Source of the DNA: Phocoena phocoena
Taxonomy: Eukaryota > Chordata > Mammalia > Artiodactyla > Phocoenidae
Direction: 5' to 3'
Assembly (NCBI RefSeq): GCF_963924675.1
Contig: NC_089234.1
Location: forward strand, 60,361,153-60,425,152
DNA: 64,000 nt
Shown here: in pieces, positions 45,664-54,604 of the stretch
How the letters are laid out: every line of letters begins with the position of its first letter
Position numbering within the stretch: the stretch's first letter is position 1
Made by a program: the position numbers and the translations under genes
Notes under the pieces: generated by a model
The model's database searches: none
Seen by the model: the letters and a program-made list of their open reading frames with translations, nothing else
Told to the model about the DNA's origin: nothing

Positions 45664-46625
45664 TCAACACTCCTCAATGAGCAGCTGCTCTGAGCTGTAC
45701 AGCTTCTTTTTGATTACTCGGAAGCCTGTGCTCAGCGTCAGGGACTGGCTGAAGCCAGGGACGAAGGGAGAGTTGGCGGAGCTAAACAACCCCTGGATCT
45801 TGGGCCAGAGGCGTGAGTCCAGGCGCAGCACGAGGGTCAGCTGGAAGGTGGGCACAAGGCTGGGGTCGAGAGCCAGTTGACCCACGCTGTGGCAGCTCTT
45901 GCCCTGCTCTACGCAGACGTCTAGCAGCGCCCCCCGCAGGCCGCACGGCTCGCTGTAGGCCAGGCGCAGTAGTTCTTTGCCCACCTGGCTCACCAGCTGG
46001 CTGGGCATCAGCAGGCGTGCAGGGCGCCGCGAGCCCAGCCGTGCCTGGGCCAGGCTCTCCTGCAGCAGCTGCATCAGGTTGGCACACAGGTGCTCATCCT
46101 CGGGATCGCTGAGCAGCTCAAAGTCGGGCAGGGACACCCCATCCAGGTAAGAAGAGTCTGCAAGGGAAAGCACGTAGGGGAGGGAGTTAGAGCAGCTCTG
46201 AACGGGGAGATGCTGTTTCGCTAAGAAAGCAGCACTCCTTTCCACTCTGTGCCTCAGTTTCCGCCCCACTCTCGTACCCTATACTTCAATGCCCCTCCTC
46301 TGCCCGCCTCCTTCCACAATCCGGATTCTGATGGGATAGGAAGCCAAAGTGGCTTTGACTCCTTCCAGCGCGGTGCCTTCCCACCTCCCCGGCCCCTCTA
46401 TTCGCGTCCGGCTCCCGCCCACGGCTTACCTTCCTCCGGCCCAAAGCCACTGTTGCTGCTGTCCAGGGACTCGCAGTCCGAGCTCTCCAGGCTCGCGCAG
46501 CGGCCAAGCGCCTCTTCTCGGGCCGCCGACCCCCAGGCTGAGCGTGGCGGCTGATCTGGGGTGGGAGTTCGGGACAAGGACGAGGACGAAGAGGACGACG
46601 AGAAGCGATCCCAAAGGCTAGGCAT
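45664..46625 (-). CDS. DDIT4: DDIT4 (REDD1), stress-induced mTORC1 inhibitor
   Basis: The coding sequence joins 46430-46625 (exon 2) and 45664-46157 (exon 3), on the minus strand. The intron at 46158-46429 has a GTAAG donor and CAG acceptor and splits an Asp codon. The product is 229 aa (human 232). DDIT4 is a cytosolic protein induced by hypoxia, DNA damage, glucocorticoids and ER stress. It activates the TSC1-TSC2 complex and so restrains mTORC1. The N-terminus MPSLWDRF, the RTPTPD phosphosite region (Thr20, Thr22 here) and the [18 protein letters not shown] block are clear. The folded C-terminal domain begins near residue 85 and ends [20 protein letters not shown], with the lysine cluster needed for mTORC1 inhibition. 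The ATG has A at -3 and no upstream ATG in the inferred 5' UTR. The serine run is shorter than in human. All domains are intact, so the gene looks functional. Confidence 0.98.
46158..46429 (-). other. DDIT4: DDIT4 intron 2
   Basis: A 272-nt intron with GTAAGCC at the donor and TTGCAG at the acceptor. Joining at these sites restores the conserved frame exactly. It is CpG-rich at its donor end. Confidence 0.95.
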
Positions 46626-46685
46626 GGTGAGGACGGACGCCAGGACGTTTGCAGATGAGCTCAGGGTACTGGAGCGCAGAAGACG
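46626..46685 (-). other. DDIT4: DDIT4 5' UTR part of exon 2
   Basis: Sixty bases between the intron-1 acceptor (TCTTACAG ending at 46686) and the start codon, with no ATG. Intron 1 is 46686-46809 (124 nt). Confidence 0.85.
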
Positions 46686-46809
46686 CTGTAAGACAAGAGC
46701 GGCGCGGGCCCGGCGTCAGTCTGGGGGCTGCTCCAGACTGAGAGCGCTAGGATCCCCACGGCTGAGGCCTCTCCGCGCAGCGACCAGCACACAGAGAAGG
46801 AACACTCAC

Positions 46810-46925
46810 CAGCTACTGCGGTCAGCTAGAACTGGGACAAGTGCGTGCGCGAACTGGTGCCAACCCCCGAGCTCTGCCCGGACCTGTCCCTTCTCCCCAC
46901 CCGCAGCTCCCCCTCGGCCTGCCGC
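46810..46925 (-). other. DDIT4: DDIT4 non-coding exon 1
   Basis: A GC-rich leader ends at a GCTG/GTGAGT donor (46810/46809). The 5' end is inferred, about 25-30 nt downstream of the TATA-like element. It has no ATG, so no upstream open frame can start here. Confidence 0.75.
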
Positions 46926-47047
46926 GGTCCCTAGTACCAGCGCAGAGAGACCTATAAGGACTAGCGGGGAGAGGCCACACCCCTTCCGCGCCGCAGCCCA
47001 ATCCAGACCCGGGAGTGTGGCCCACCTCGACCAATGGGCTCTGGGCG

Positions 47048-47052
47048 CACGT
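47048..47052 (-). promoter_or_regulatory. Hypoxia-response core (ACGTG)
   Basis: ACGTGCG on the minus strand, about 125 bp upstream of the inferred start. DDIT4 is a known HIF-1 target with a proximal response element. Similar cores are at 47443-47447 and 47644-47648. Confidence 0.5.
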
Positions 47053-47227
47053 TCGCAACGTTCTCTCCTGCCCGGTGACAGCCGCCTGGCCCCGCCCCCC
47101 TTGGGCCCCAGAAAGCACCCGGCCAAACCCGCGAGCCTCGGCCACGCCCCCTTTCTGGAAAGGGATCCGCGGCGGCTGCAGCTGCCAAGGTCCCCGAGGG
47201 CGGTCGCGGCAGGGGAGGATCTAGGAA

Positions 47228-47239
47228 AGACTTGTTTAT
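47228..47239 (+). promoter_or_regulatory. FOXO-like site overlapping a p53 half-site
   Basis: TTGTTTAT (47232-47239) resembles the FOXO element and overlaps AGACTTGTTT, which fits a p53/p63 half-site. Both factor families are reported regulators of DDIT4, but a single half-site is weak evidence. Confidence 0.3.
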
Positions 47240-47870
47240 TATAGGGTCGTATTGCTGGGGGAGGGGGTAGGCCGCGGCCGCAAGGGGTAAGAGGCAGGGG
47301 GAACTTGAGGGGGGCAACAAGCAGGGAAGACGGTTGCCCCCAGCGTCTGAGAGCCTGCGAGCTCTGGGCACAACTGGGCGCACAAGTGGATGCCAGTGGG
47401 ACGGCGGCGCGGGGAGCAGACGTTAATCCACCGGCCCTTGCGCACGTACCCCACGCTAACCCTTCTTTACGAAGGGTCGGGTTATGGGTCCAAAGACTGG
47501 GCAGCTCCGGGCACCGTGCTCCCTCTTCCCGGCGGCCCCACCTGCCCGCCCGCTTGTTACTCTACAGCCCCAGGGGATGGATTAATTGGGGGGGTGGGGT
47601 CCGCTCCCAGCCTCCAGCTGCCTCCAAGGAGGGGGTTTGGGAAACGTGGTTAAAAGACTATTGATGGGCCCCGGTTCCTAGCGCTTGGTTCTGGAGCTGG
47701 GAGCCATATCAGAGGGACACACTGACCCACCCGCCGACCCTAAGGACAGACAGAGGTGCGGCTGTGCCTCCCCGGCCCGCTGCGGCCGAGAGGCCCCGGG
47801 CGTCCGCCGGGTCCTAGCGCCCCTCTTCGCCAAAACGCTTTGTGTAAAAGAGCCGGAGAGTTGCATCAGG

Positions 47871-47878
47871 ACCGAAGA
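47871..47878 (+). promoter_or_regulatory. ATF4-C/EBP composite element (TTGCATCA)
   Basis: A perfect match to the amino-acid/ER-stress response element bound by ATF4 with C/EBP, about 0.95 kb upstream of the inferred DDIT4 start. ATF4 and C/EBP-beta are known inducers of DDIT4. Confidence 0.55.
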
Positions 47879-47879
47879 C

Positions 47880-49720
47880 CTAGATCTCCGGAAAAGCCCC
47901 GGAGTGAAATCGCTATCCCCTGTTTCGTCATTCAGGAGGGGCCACAGAAAATGTGACCCGACGGCGGTGCTCGAAGACTGACAGAGATTGCTGAAGGTGG
48001 GAAGGGGATCGGACGGATTCGACCTTTATTTATTTAAAGATATATCAATCTGGGTCACAGGATCCTGATGGAAGAGAGAACCAAACTTACATCAGACGCT
48101 CCCGTCCCTGGGAGGGCCAGAGCCTAACCAGATCAGACTGGCGGGCGTCTCCTCGGGGTAGATTTGCGCGTGACAGAAGACACTTGCCGCCGGAAGAGTC
48201 CGGCCGCTGCCATCCACACCCCCTCCCATTAAAAAAAAGAAAGAGGCTGGCCCGTGGGCCTTCTGGGCAAACCAAGACTTAGAACTGTGAACGACCAGAA
48301 TCAAGCCCTGCACCCCATCCCCTTTTTCCAGATGGGTGAACCATCTCTGGAGACAAATTTATGGATAAAAAATAAATTAGATGACTCAGATTAGGAGATA
48401 TCGTAAAGACTGCTGCAGAATAGAATCGTCTGTTAGCTGCTGGGGCTTTCAAGGCCTGAACACTGGCCCTTTCTTCCTATCCTCCAAGCTCTAGTCACTT
48501 GCTGGGAACCTTAAAGACACCAGGTCTTGGCAATTAGGTGAAGTGCTTGGAGGACTGAGGGTAGATGACATCCTCTTGAAATCACCCTTTACTGAGGTGG
48601 GAAGGAAAGAGTTGGGGTGACCTGTATGGGTGTGTCTTTCTGTCAGGACTGAAGATCAGGGAATTAATCCATCAAGACCATTCACTCCTCCCAGGCTGAC
48701 TGGGCTGGGGACATCTGAGACAGCAGGATATAGACTTAGGGTGTTTTTCTTCTCTCTCTCTCCGCCGACCCCGCATGAAAAAAAAATTCAGAAAAATGTG
48801 GAACACTAAGAAAAATAGAGGTTTTTAAATAGAGGTTTCAGAAGCAAAAGAATCCAGTGCCATTTTGGAAAGGCCAGTCTACTAGGAATCATTCATTCAT
48901 TCAATAAGTAGCCATCACGGAAGAAGTGTGCTAAACAGCTTTTCCATTCACTGTCTCATTCTGTTAATAAAACAGCTTTTTATAACGGGGAAGGGCTATG
49001 TTAATGGGCACTGGGTAATTTTGTTTCTTTTCAAAAGAAATCCATTAATGTTGTTGTCTCATCATTTTCAGAAAAGGACAGGCAGTCTTAACCCTGGAGG
49101 TTTTTCCCAGAGGAGAGAGTGGGCTATAGGGTAAACAACCACCTGCTAGGAGGCCTGGCTGCAGGGGGATGAAGGTGGAGGGCTAAATGGCTTCCCGACT
49201 GAAACTCTTCACCCCTATGAAGGAGGGGGGAAAAGCCCCATACAATTGTCTGTCAGGAGAACCTTTGGATCTAGAAGGGGAGTTTCCTAACTGTTAGCCC
49301 CTCCGAGGAGCTAGGGTGGAGGGTCTTGGTTCATCCTGTGAGGTGAAGGGCAGGATCCCTTCCACATGGCTGGGGCTGGAAAGACATGGTTACCATCTCA
49401 CACACCTCTCTCTGCATCGAAGATGGGATTGGGGGGGGTCCCAAAAGTGGTACTTGCAAGGAGTGGGCAGCTTCATCTCCTAGCCTCTGAGCCAGGCCTC
49501 TTCAAATCCTTCAAAGATCCTATGAACCCTGCATTTGCTTCTCTCCCCCTCAGGCTTAGGCTGGCTGCAGGTCAGGCTTGCCTGGACATGCTCCTGCCAG
49601 CAGCCTTGGAGACGCAGCTGTGGCATCCCTTCCTGCAGGAAGCCTTCCCCAGTGCCCAACCCAATACACCATCCCTTAGGTGCCCCCCCTCAGGTCATCC
49701 TCACACCCCATGCACATCTC
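47880..49720. other. DDIT4 upstream intergenic region
   Basis: No gene is seen. An L2-like 'aatcattcattcattcaata' lies at about 48887-48906. A 145-codon frame at 49366-49803 runs into the SINE and has no domain. Confidence 0.5.
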
Positions 49721-49724
49721 TGTT

Positions 49725-50222
49725 AATAACTGTTTCCCCTTTAGTCTTCTCACCGGACTATGAGCTCCCTGAGGGTGAGTTCTACTCTTCTTTTTTTCTT
49801 TAATTTATTTATTTTTGGCTGCATTGGGTCTTCGTTGCTGCATGCAGGCTTTCTCTAGTTGTGGTGAGCAGGGGGCTACTCTTTGTGGTGCGCTTCTCAT
49901 TGCAGTGGCTTCTCTTGTGGCGGAGCACGGGCTCTAGGCGCACGGGCTTCATTAGTTGTGGCACGGGGGCACGGGGGCTCAGTAGTTGTGGTTCACAGGC
50001 TCTAGAGTGCAGGCTCAGTAGTTGTGGCGCACCGGCTTAGTTGCTCCGCGGCATGTGGGGTCTTCCTGGACCAGGGCTCGAACCAGTGTCCCCTGCATTG
50101 GCAGGCGGATTCTTAACCACTGCACCAGCAGGGAAGTCCGGTTCTACTCTTCTTAACTTCCAGTGGCTAGCACATAGTAGAGTCTCAGTGAATATTCCTT
50201 GGATGAATAAATGAATGAATGG
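49725..50222 (+). repeat. L2 LINE 3' end split by a CHR-1 SINE
   Basis: 'ggactatgagctccctgagg' before and 'ggctagcacatagtagagtc', 'ggatgaataaatgaatgaat' after the SINE give a continuous sense L2 terminus. Confidence 0.85.
49793..50140 (-). mobile_element. CHR-1 SINE inserted in L2
   Basis: A long-form SINE in minus orientation with a perfect 14-bp duplication (gttctactcttctt) at 49779-49792 and 50141-50154. Confidence 0.95.
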
Positions 50223-50549
50223 ATAAAGCAAGAAGGTGGATTTTCCCAGAACTGCAAACCTACATCTGGATTCTCAGGATCTGGGTGGCCTTTGGGGTGA
50301 GCCTTCAGAAGAACTCCATGCTACCTTTCTACCCCCTTTCTCACAAGTGCTGCCAAGAGTGTTGGATGTATCTGAATATTTCCCTTCTTCCTCAGCTCAG
50401 GTCAGGAAGTGGGCTTCTAAGGCAACCTAATTCTTCCAGTTTGGGTATAGTCGGCAACCCCAGGAAGTTGGGGATAGAGGTTCATTGTGCAGAGAGCTGA
50501 CTTGTGGGAAATCTTTTAAAGTAATTAGTACTTTCCCTTCAAGTGCCTT

Positions 50550-50700
50550 AAAATACTCAAAATTTTTTTTATTGAGATGAAATTCACATGTAAAATTAAA
50601 CTTTTTAAAGTGAACAAGTCAGTGGCATTTAGTACATCCACAGTGTTGTACAACCACCACCTCTATCTATTCCAAAACATCTTTATCATCCCAAAGGAGA
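50550..50700 (-). repeat. Old L1 3'-UTR fragment
   Basis: 'tttattgagatgaaattcac', 'cagtggcatttagtacatcc', 'gttgtacaaccaccacctct' is the antisense 3' end of old L1 elements. Confidence 0.75.
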
Positions 50701-50704
50701 CCCT

Positions 50705-51790
50705 GAACTCACCAAGCAGTCATTCTCCTCAAAATACTTTTGAAGTTTATATTCCCTTGTTGGTGGGAGTAGGGTTGCCCCTTTGCACAACTCCAGATGG
50801 CACCACTACCATTCGAGTCTGTGCATTTACATGTGTCTTCTGGGGAAAGCACTCCTAACATAGACACAATGTGCAACATGGAATCTGTATCAAGACGACC
50901 CTGATGGGGAGATGGCTGAACTCCCAGCAGGAGTGGGCTAGTGTCATGTCTCCAGTGACTCAGGCCTCTGAAGTTGGTAACCATGCCCCATGTCCCAGTC
51001 TCTGTGGCCAGAGCCATGCCTGTGCAGAAGCTCTGCCTCTTCTCAGGCTCTGCTCTCTTCCCGTAGGACTCACAGCAGCCTGCAATTTCAAGTCAGTGAG
51101 CATACACTCCAGGCCACCTGCCCCTCCCTGTTCTGGCGGTTTCTGTCCTGTGCACCGGTTCCCAGGACCTCAGTCTGGCAAGTTGCCCCAGTCGGGTGTG
51201 GGGAGTTAAACCAGATCTTGGGGTGGGGGTGTGTTTCTGGGAACCCCAGAATTCAGGATGGGAACCCCTGAAGGCCAGCCAGCATGCCTGCGCGGCTCTG
51301 CTTGGGTTGCCTCCACAGCCCTTTGGAAACATGTCATTGAGGGGAGTGGAAGTGGCAGGAGGCGCCCGGGTGGTGGGGAGAGGGTGGAGTGGTGGTGGCA
51401 CGTGGGGACAATGAAGCCAGCAAAAGTGTTCCCAGGACTCCTGTGGCTTTTTTACTTGAAAAACAACAACTTGGTCAGAATGGCAAGCTTATAAGTGCAC
51501 CTGGTTTACTAGGAAGGCTGTGAAAAGCTGTTGACAGCTGAGGGCTTTAGCAGGATTTTGACTGTGTTATTGGAGGGAGAGTTAAAAATTCAGTGGGGAA
51601 TCTTTTTGCAAGTGAAGCTGCTTTTTGAAATGGATATACTAACAATACATTGTATTGTGCAGCCTTTCAAAGAAGCTTTTGAATTATATTATCTACTTAC
51701 ACCCGAAGGAATGAATATAATGCCATTCTACAGAAAGCAAATTGAGGCCCAGAGTGAGTGTCCTGGAATCCTACCATCAACTAGGGGCTT
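50705..51790. other. Intergenic, no gene seen
   Basis: Unique sequence. A MIR-like 'acagaaagcaaattgaggcc' lies near 51730-51750. Confidence 0.5.
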
Positions 51791-51794
51791 TCTA

Positions 51795-51945
51795 GCCTGA
51801 TTGATAATTAGAATCTCCTGTGGAGCTTGAAACCCACCTCCCCAATCCCCATTCTGATTTGGTAGGTCTGAATGGGTCCCTTTTGTACAAAGCTCTCTGG
51901 GCGGTCCTGATGCTTATCTTTAGTTGGGATGTCTGCAGACTGACC
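51795..51945 (+). repeat. MER5-like DNA transposon relic
   Basis: 'attagaatctcctgtggagc', 'cattctgatttggtaggtct' and 'cggtcctgatgcttatcttt' match the order of MER5-type elements. Confidence 0.6.
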
Positions 51946-51949
51946 TGTC

Positions 51950-53250
51950 AGGAAGAAAGGTAGGCCTTGGAAAGAACGCTGGCTTGGCTTCCCAGCCTCT
52001 CTGTGGTTTGGGGGTGGGTTCGGGGCAGGTGAGATGGCACACAGCTGTGGAGACTAGGCCCACCTGTGGTAATGGTGCGCTCACAGCCAGCCAGTTCTAA
52101 TGGGCTCCTAGGTTTCACAAGAAGTCATTTCCTCTGGGGACAGGGCAAAGGGCAGAAGGAACCCCACCAAGGGCTGGCTTATTAAACCACCATGACAAAG
52201 GTGGAGCTAGGAGGGTAGCCTGAGTATCCTGCCGGAGCTCAGGTTACCCCTGCAGTGGTGAAAGGCACGACGGCCTGCCAGACCTCCACTGCTCCCCCCC
52301 CGCAGCCAGAGTTGTCCTAGGGATCCAGATTCCAGGGCACTGTCTCTCTTTTCTCACTAACACACTGGACTGCCTCTCAGGAAGGAATTCCATCTGCAGG
52401 GTCAGCTTTTGGCCAGCTTCTCAGAATCCCTCTTCCACCCTAGCTTCTGAACTCTTATGAGGGAAGAAAACAGTGAAGTGGAGGGAGGCTGAGGTAACAC
52501 CCCTCTCCAGTTAGTACCCAAAGCCTAGGCTAACTGGCTTTCCGAGGCAAGCCCAGGCCCTATGAGGGGACAGGAGTCAGCTGACCTGAGTTCAGGCTAT
52601 TTGGCTGCTAAAGATGAACAGGGTTCCGAGCTGTGGCCTGAAGCAGCACCTAGGAAGCGTAATGTGTCTTTGAAATCCAGTATTTTCATTACAAATTATT
52701 ATTTTTATTACAAATAATGCAATCTTGCATTCTATTTTGTATTTTATCCGTGTATGGAAATTTGTGTTAATTTCGGTAGCAAACTTTAAAATGACTTAAC
52801 ACTTCAATTACTTAATCTTCCCTGCCCCCCGAAAAACCCTTTTTAACAAAAAAGATACACTGCGTTTATCCTGTGGCTTCAGACACTGTTTGGATTTTCA
52901 TACCCCAGTTTTGAAAACCCAGAACTAGAGAATCTCAAGGGCCTATTCAACCTCCACAAAGATTATAACAAAGAAAAACCGATTTCAGTTCTATGGAGCT
53001 CCTTTTCTAAAACTCCCGGGGTGGAGGGCAGCCCATAGGGTGGTGGACCATCTGGAGGAGGCCTGCCAGAGAAGGTAGAAACAGACGTCCCAGTTCCAGC
53101 CCTTTCAGTGTTCTCACTTTTTGAGGGTTTCCAATTGCCATATATCAAAGCGGGGGAGGCAGGGTCAGGATGAGCTTTGTTCATCGAGGTGGGGGTGGGG
53201 CGGGGGTGGAGGGATGACAAGGATGATCAGAAGCTGCTACAGTGGGGACA
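51950..53250. other. Intergenic, A/T-rich centre
   Basis: No gene is seen. An A/T-rich patch at 52670-52810 is unassigned. Confidence 0.5.
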
Positions 53251-53254
53251 GCCT

Positions 53255-53410
53255 GAATCCAGGCTTACATTTGCATAGCGTAGATGAGACAGGCCTCATC
53301 AGTGCCATTGTACAGGTAAGAAAACAGGTTCGGATAGGTGCAGGGACTTGCCTAAGGTCACATAGCCAGTCAGCAGTCTGGAGCCGTGACTCTAGATCTA
53401 GGCTGATTTC
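53255..53410 (-). repeat. MIR SINE (ancient)
   Basis: Antisense MIR: 'cattgtacaggtaagaaaac', 'acttgcctaaggtcacatag', 'ccagtcagcagtctggag'. Confidence 0.8.
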
Positions 53411-53849
53411 CTTGATTCCAAGCCCCTGACACTTAGTTGGGAGCCAAAGGGACTGTATGGCTGGGAAGGGGGGCAGTACACGTTGGGGAGCGGTGGTGTA
53501 GAACAGGTGGAGTGAACACCTGGAGTCGATATGGAGCAATTGACAGAAAACTTTCTCTGCTGGTTAGGCTCTTTATCTGATGAGGCTCTTCCTCCCCGTG
53601 CAGAATTCAGCAGGGCCCAGCAGCGCTGACTCAATGGCAAAGCTCACTGTCGCCATGGGGTCCCCTTCAGCTAGACAACCGCAAGCCCAGAAGTGACACT
53701 GATTCTGTCACATCCTCCTCCAGGTATCCTCCCTGAGAGCTCAGGAGGGCCCATGTGGGAAGTGGTGAGCCAAAAGAGGAGCCTCTCCCCGCCCCCAGCT
53801 GTAACGTTTGTAACCCACAAAGGACAGACTTTGGCGTAGGAATCCAGAA

Positions 53850-54600
53850 GCTACGAATGAATCTTTTTGTATTTAAAAATCACACGCAGAGAGACACACA
53901 AAAAATCTAGATTTCTACCTTCTGCTCTGAGAAGAGGAGCACACAAGAGCTGAATTGACTTCCCCGCTGTGGCTGGTCTGCAGTGGGGCCAGCCGGGATG
54001 GGGGAAGGGAAGACCCCCTGCTCCCTCTCCTCTCCCCTCCCGCCCCCCACCCTCGGCCGAGGTACGCCTTCAGGGGAGCCGGGCAGGGGAGGTGACAGAT
54101 GCTGAGCAGCTGACTGGGGAAGTGGGGGTCTGTCTCCACGGACCCCCTGGTGTGTGTTGGGACGACCGGGGACGTGACTTGGAGAACGTGCGTCTGGGGG
54201 ACGAGGTGGGGGGAAGGAGGGAAAGTGAGACAGGGGAGAAGGGCGGGACTAGCGTTGACCCCGCCCACTCCTGGGAGGAAGGAGACTCCTCCCACCGTCC
54301 GAGAGGAAAGCCGCCAGGCTGCGGAGATGCTGAGCTCAGCGCTTTAGTCGTTGGGCTGCTGGGTGGGGGGCAGGGCGAGCGGCTGGCGCCTTTCTGGGGA
54401 GGGCAGAAGAGCGGGGAGAAGGGGAGGGAGGAGAGGCTGAGGAGGCCCTCACAACCCTGAGGCAGTAACTGTCCTCGGGCCGGGTCCGCTAACAAAGCCG
54501 TCTCTGTTGGGGTGGGGGAGGCCTCCTGGGTGCACGCAGAACCTTATGGGGGTGGGCGGGGGAGTGTCTGTGAGTCACCACCCTACACCCTGACTTAGGC
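53850..54600. promoter_or_regulatory. GC-rich patch with MARE-like and AP-1 motifs
   Basis: A G-rich, moderately CpG-containing block about 7 kb upstream of DDIT4. It contains a 12-bp palindrome GCTGAGCTCAGC inside a Maf-recognition-like TGCTGAGCTCAGCG (54328-54341) and a perfect AP-1 TGAGTCA (54571-54577). It could be an enhancer. The long frames are composition artefacts. Confidence 0.25.
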
Positions 54601-54604
54601 CCAA

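Larger units (their letters stand above)
46400..47850. promoter_or_regulatory. DDIT4: DDIT4 CpG-island promoter
   Basis: A CpG-dense island covers exon 1, exon 2 and about 0.9 kb upstream. A TATA-like tccttatagg (46951-46960, minus) lies just before the inferred start. Upstream are CCAAT boxes (46998-47002 and 47031-47035), a hypoxia-response core (47048-47052) and GC boxes (about 47091-47100 and 47142-47150). This fits a stress-inducible promoter with constitutive NF-Y/Sp1 input. Confidence 0.85.

Noticed and set aside
45782..46087. 101-codon alternative frame inside DDIT4 exon 3
   Set aside because: It opens at GTG and is a composition shadow of the real frame.
46561..47244. 227-codon frame antisense to the DDIT4 promoter and N-terminus
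   Set aside because: The frame opens at GTG rather than ATG. It is the complement of conserved DDIT4 coding and CpG-island DNA.
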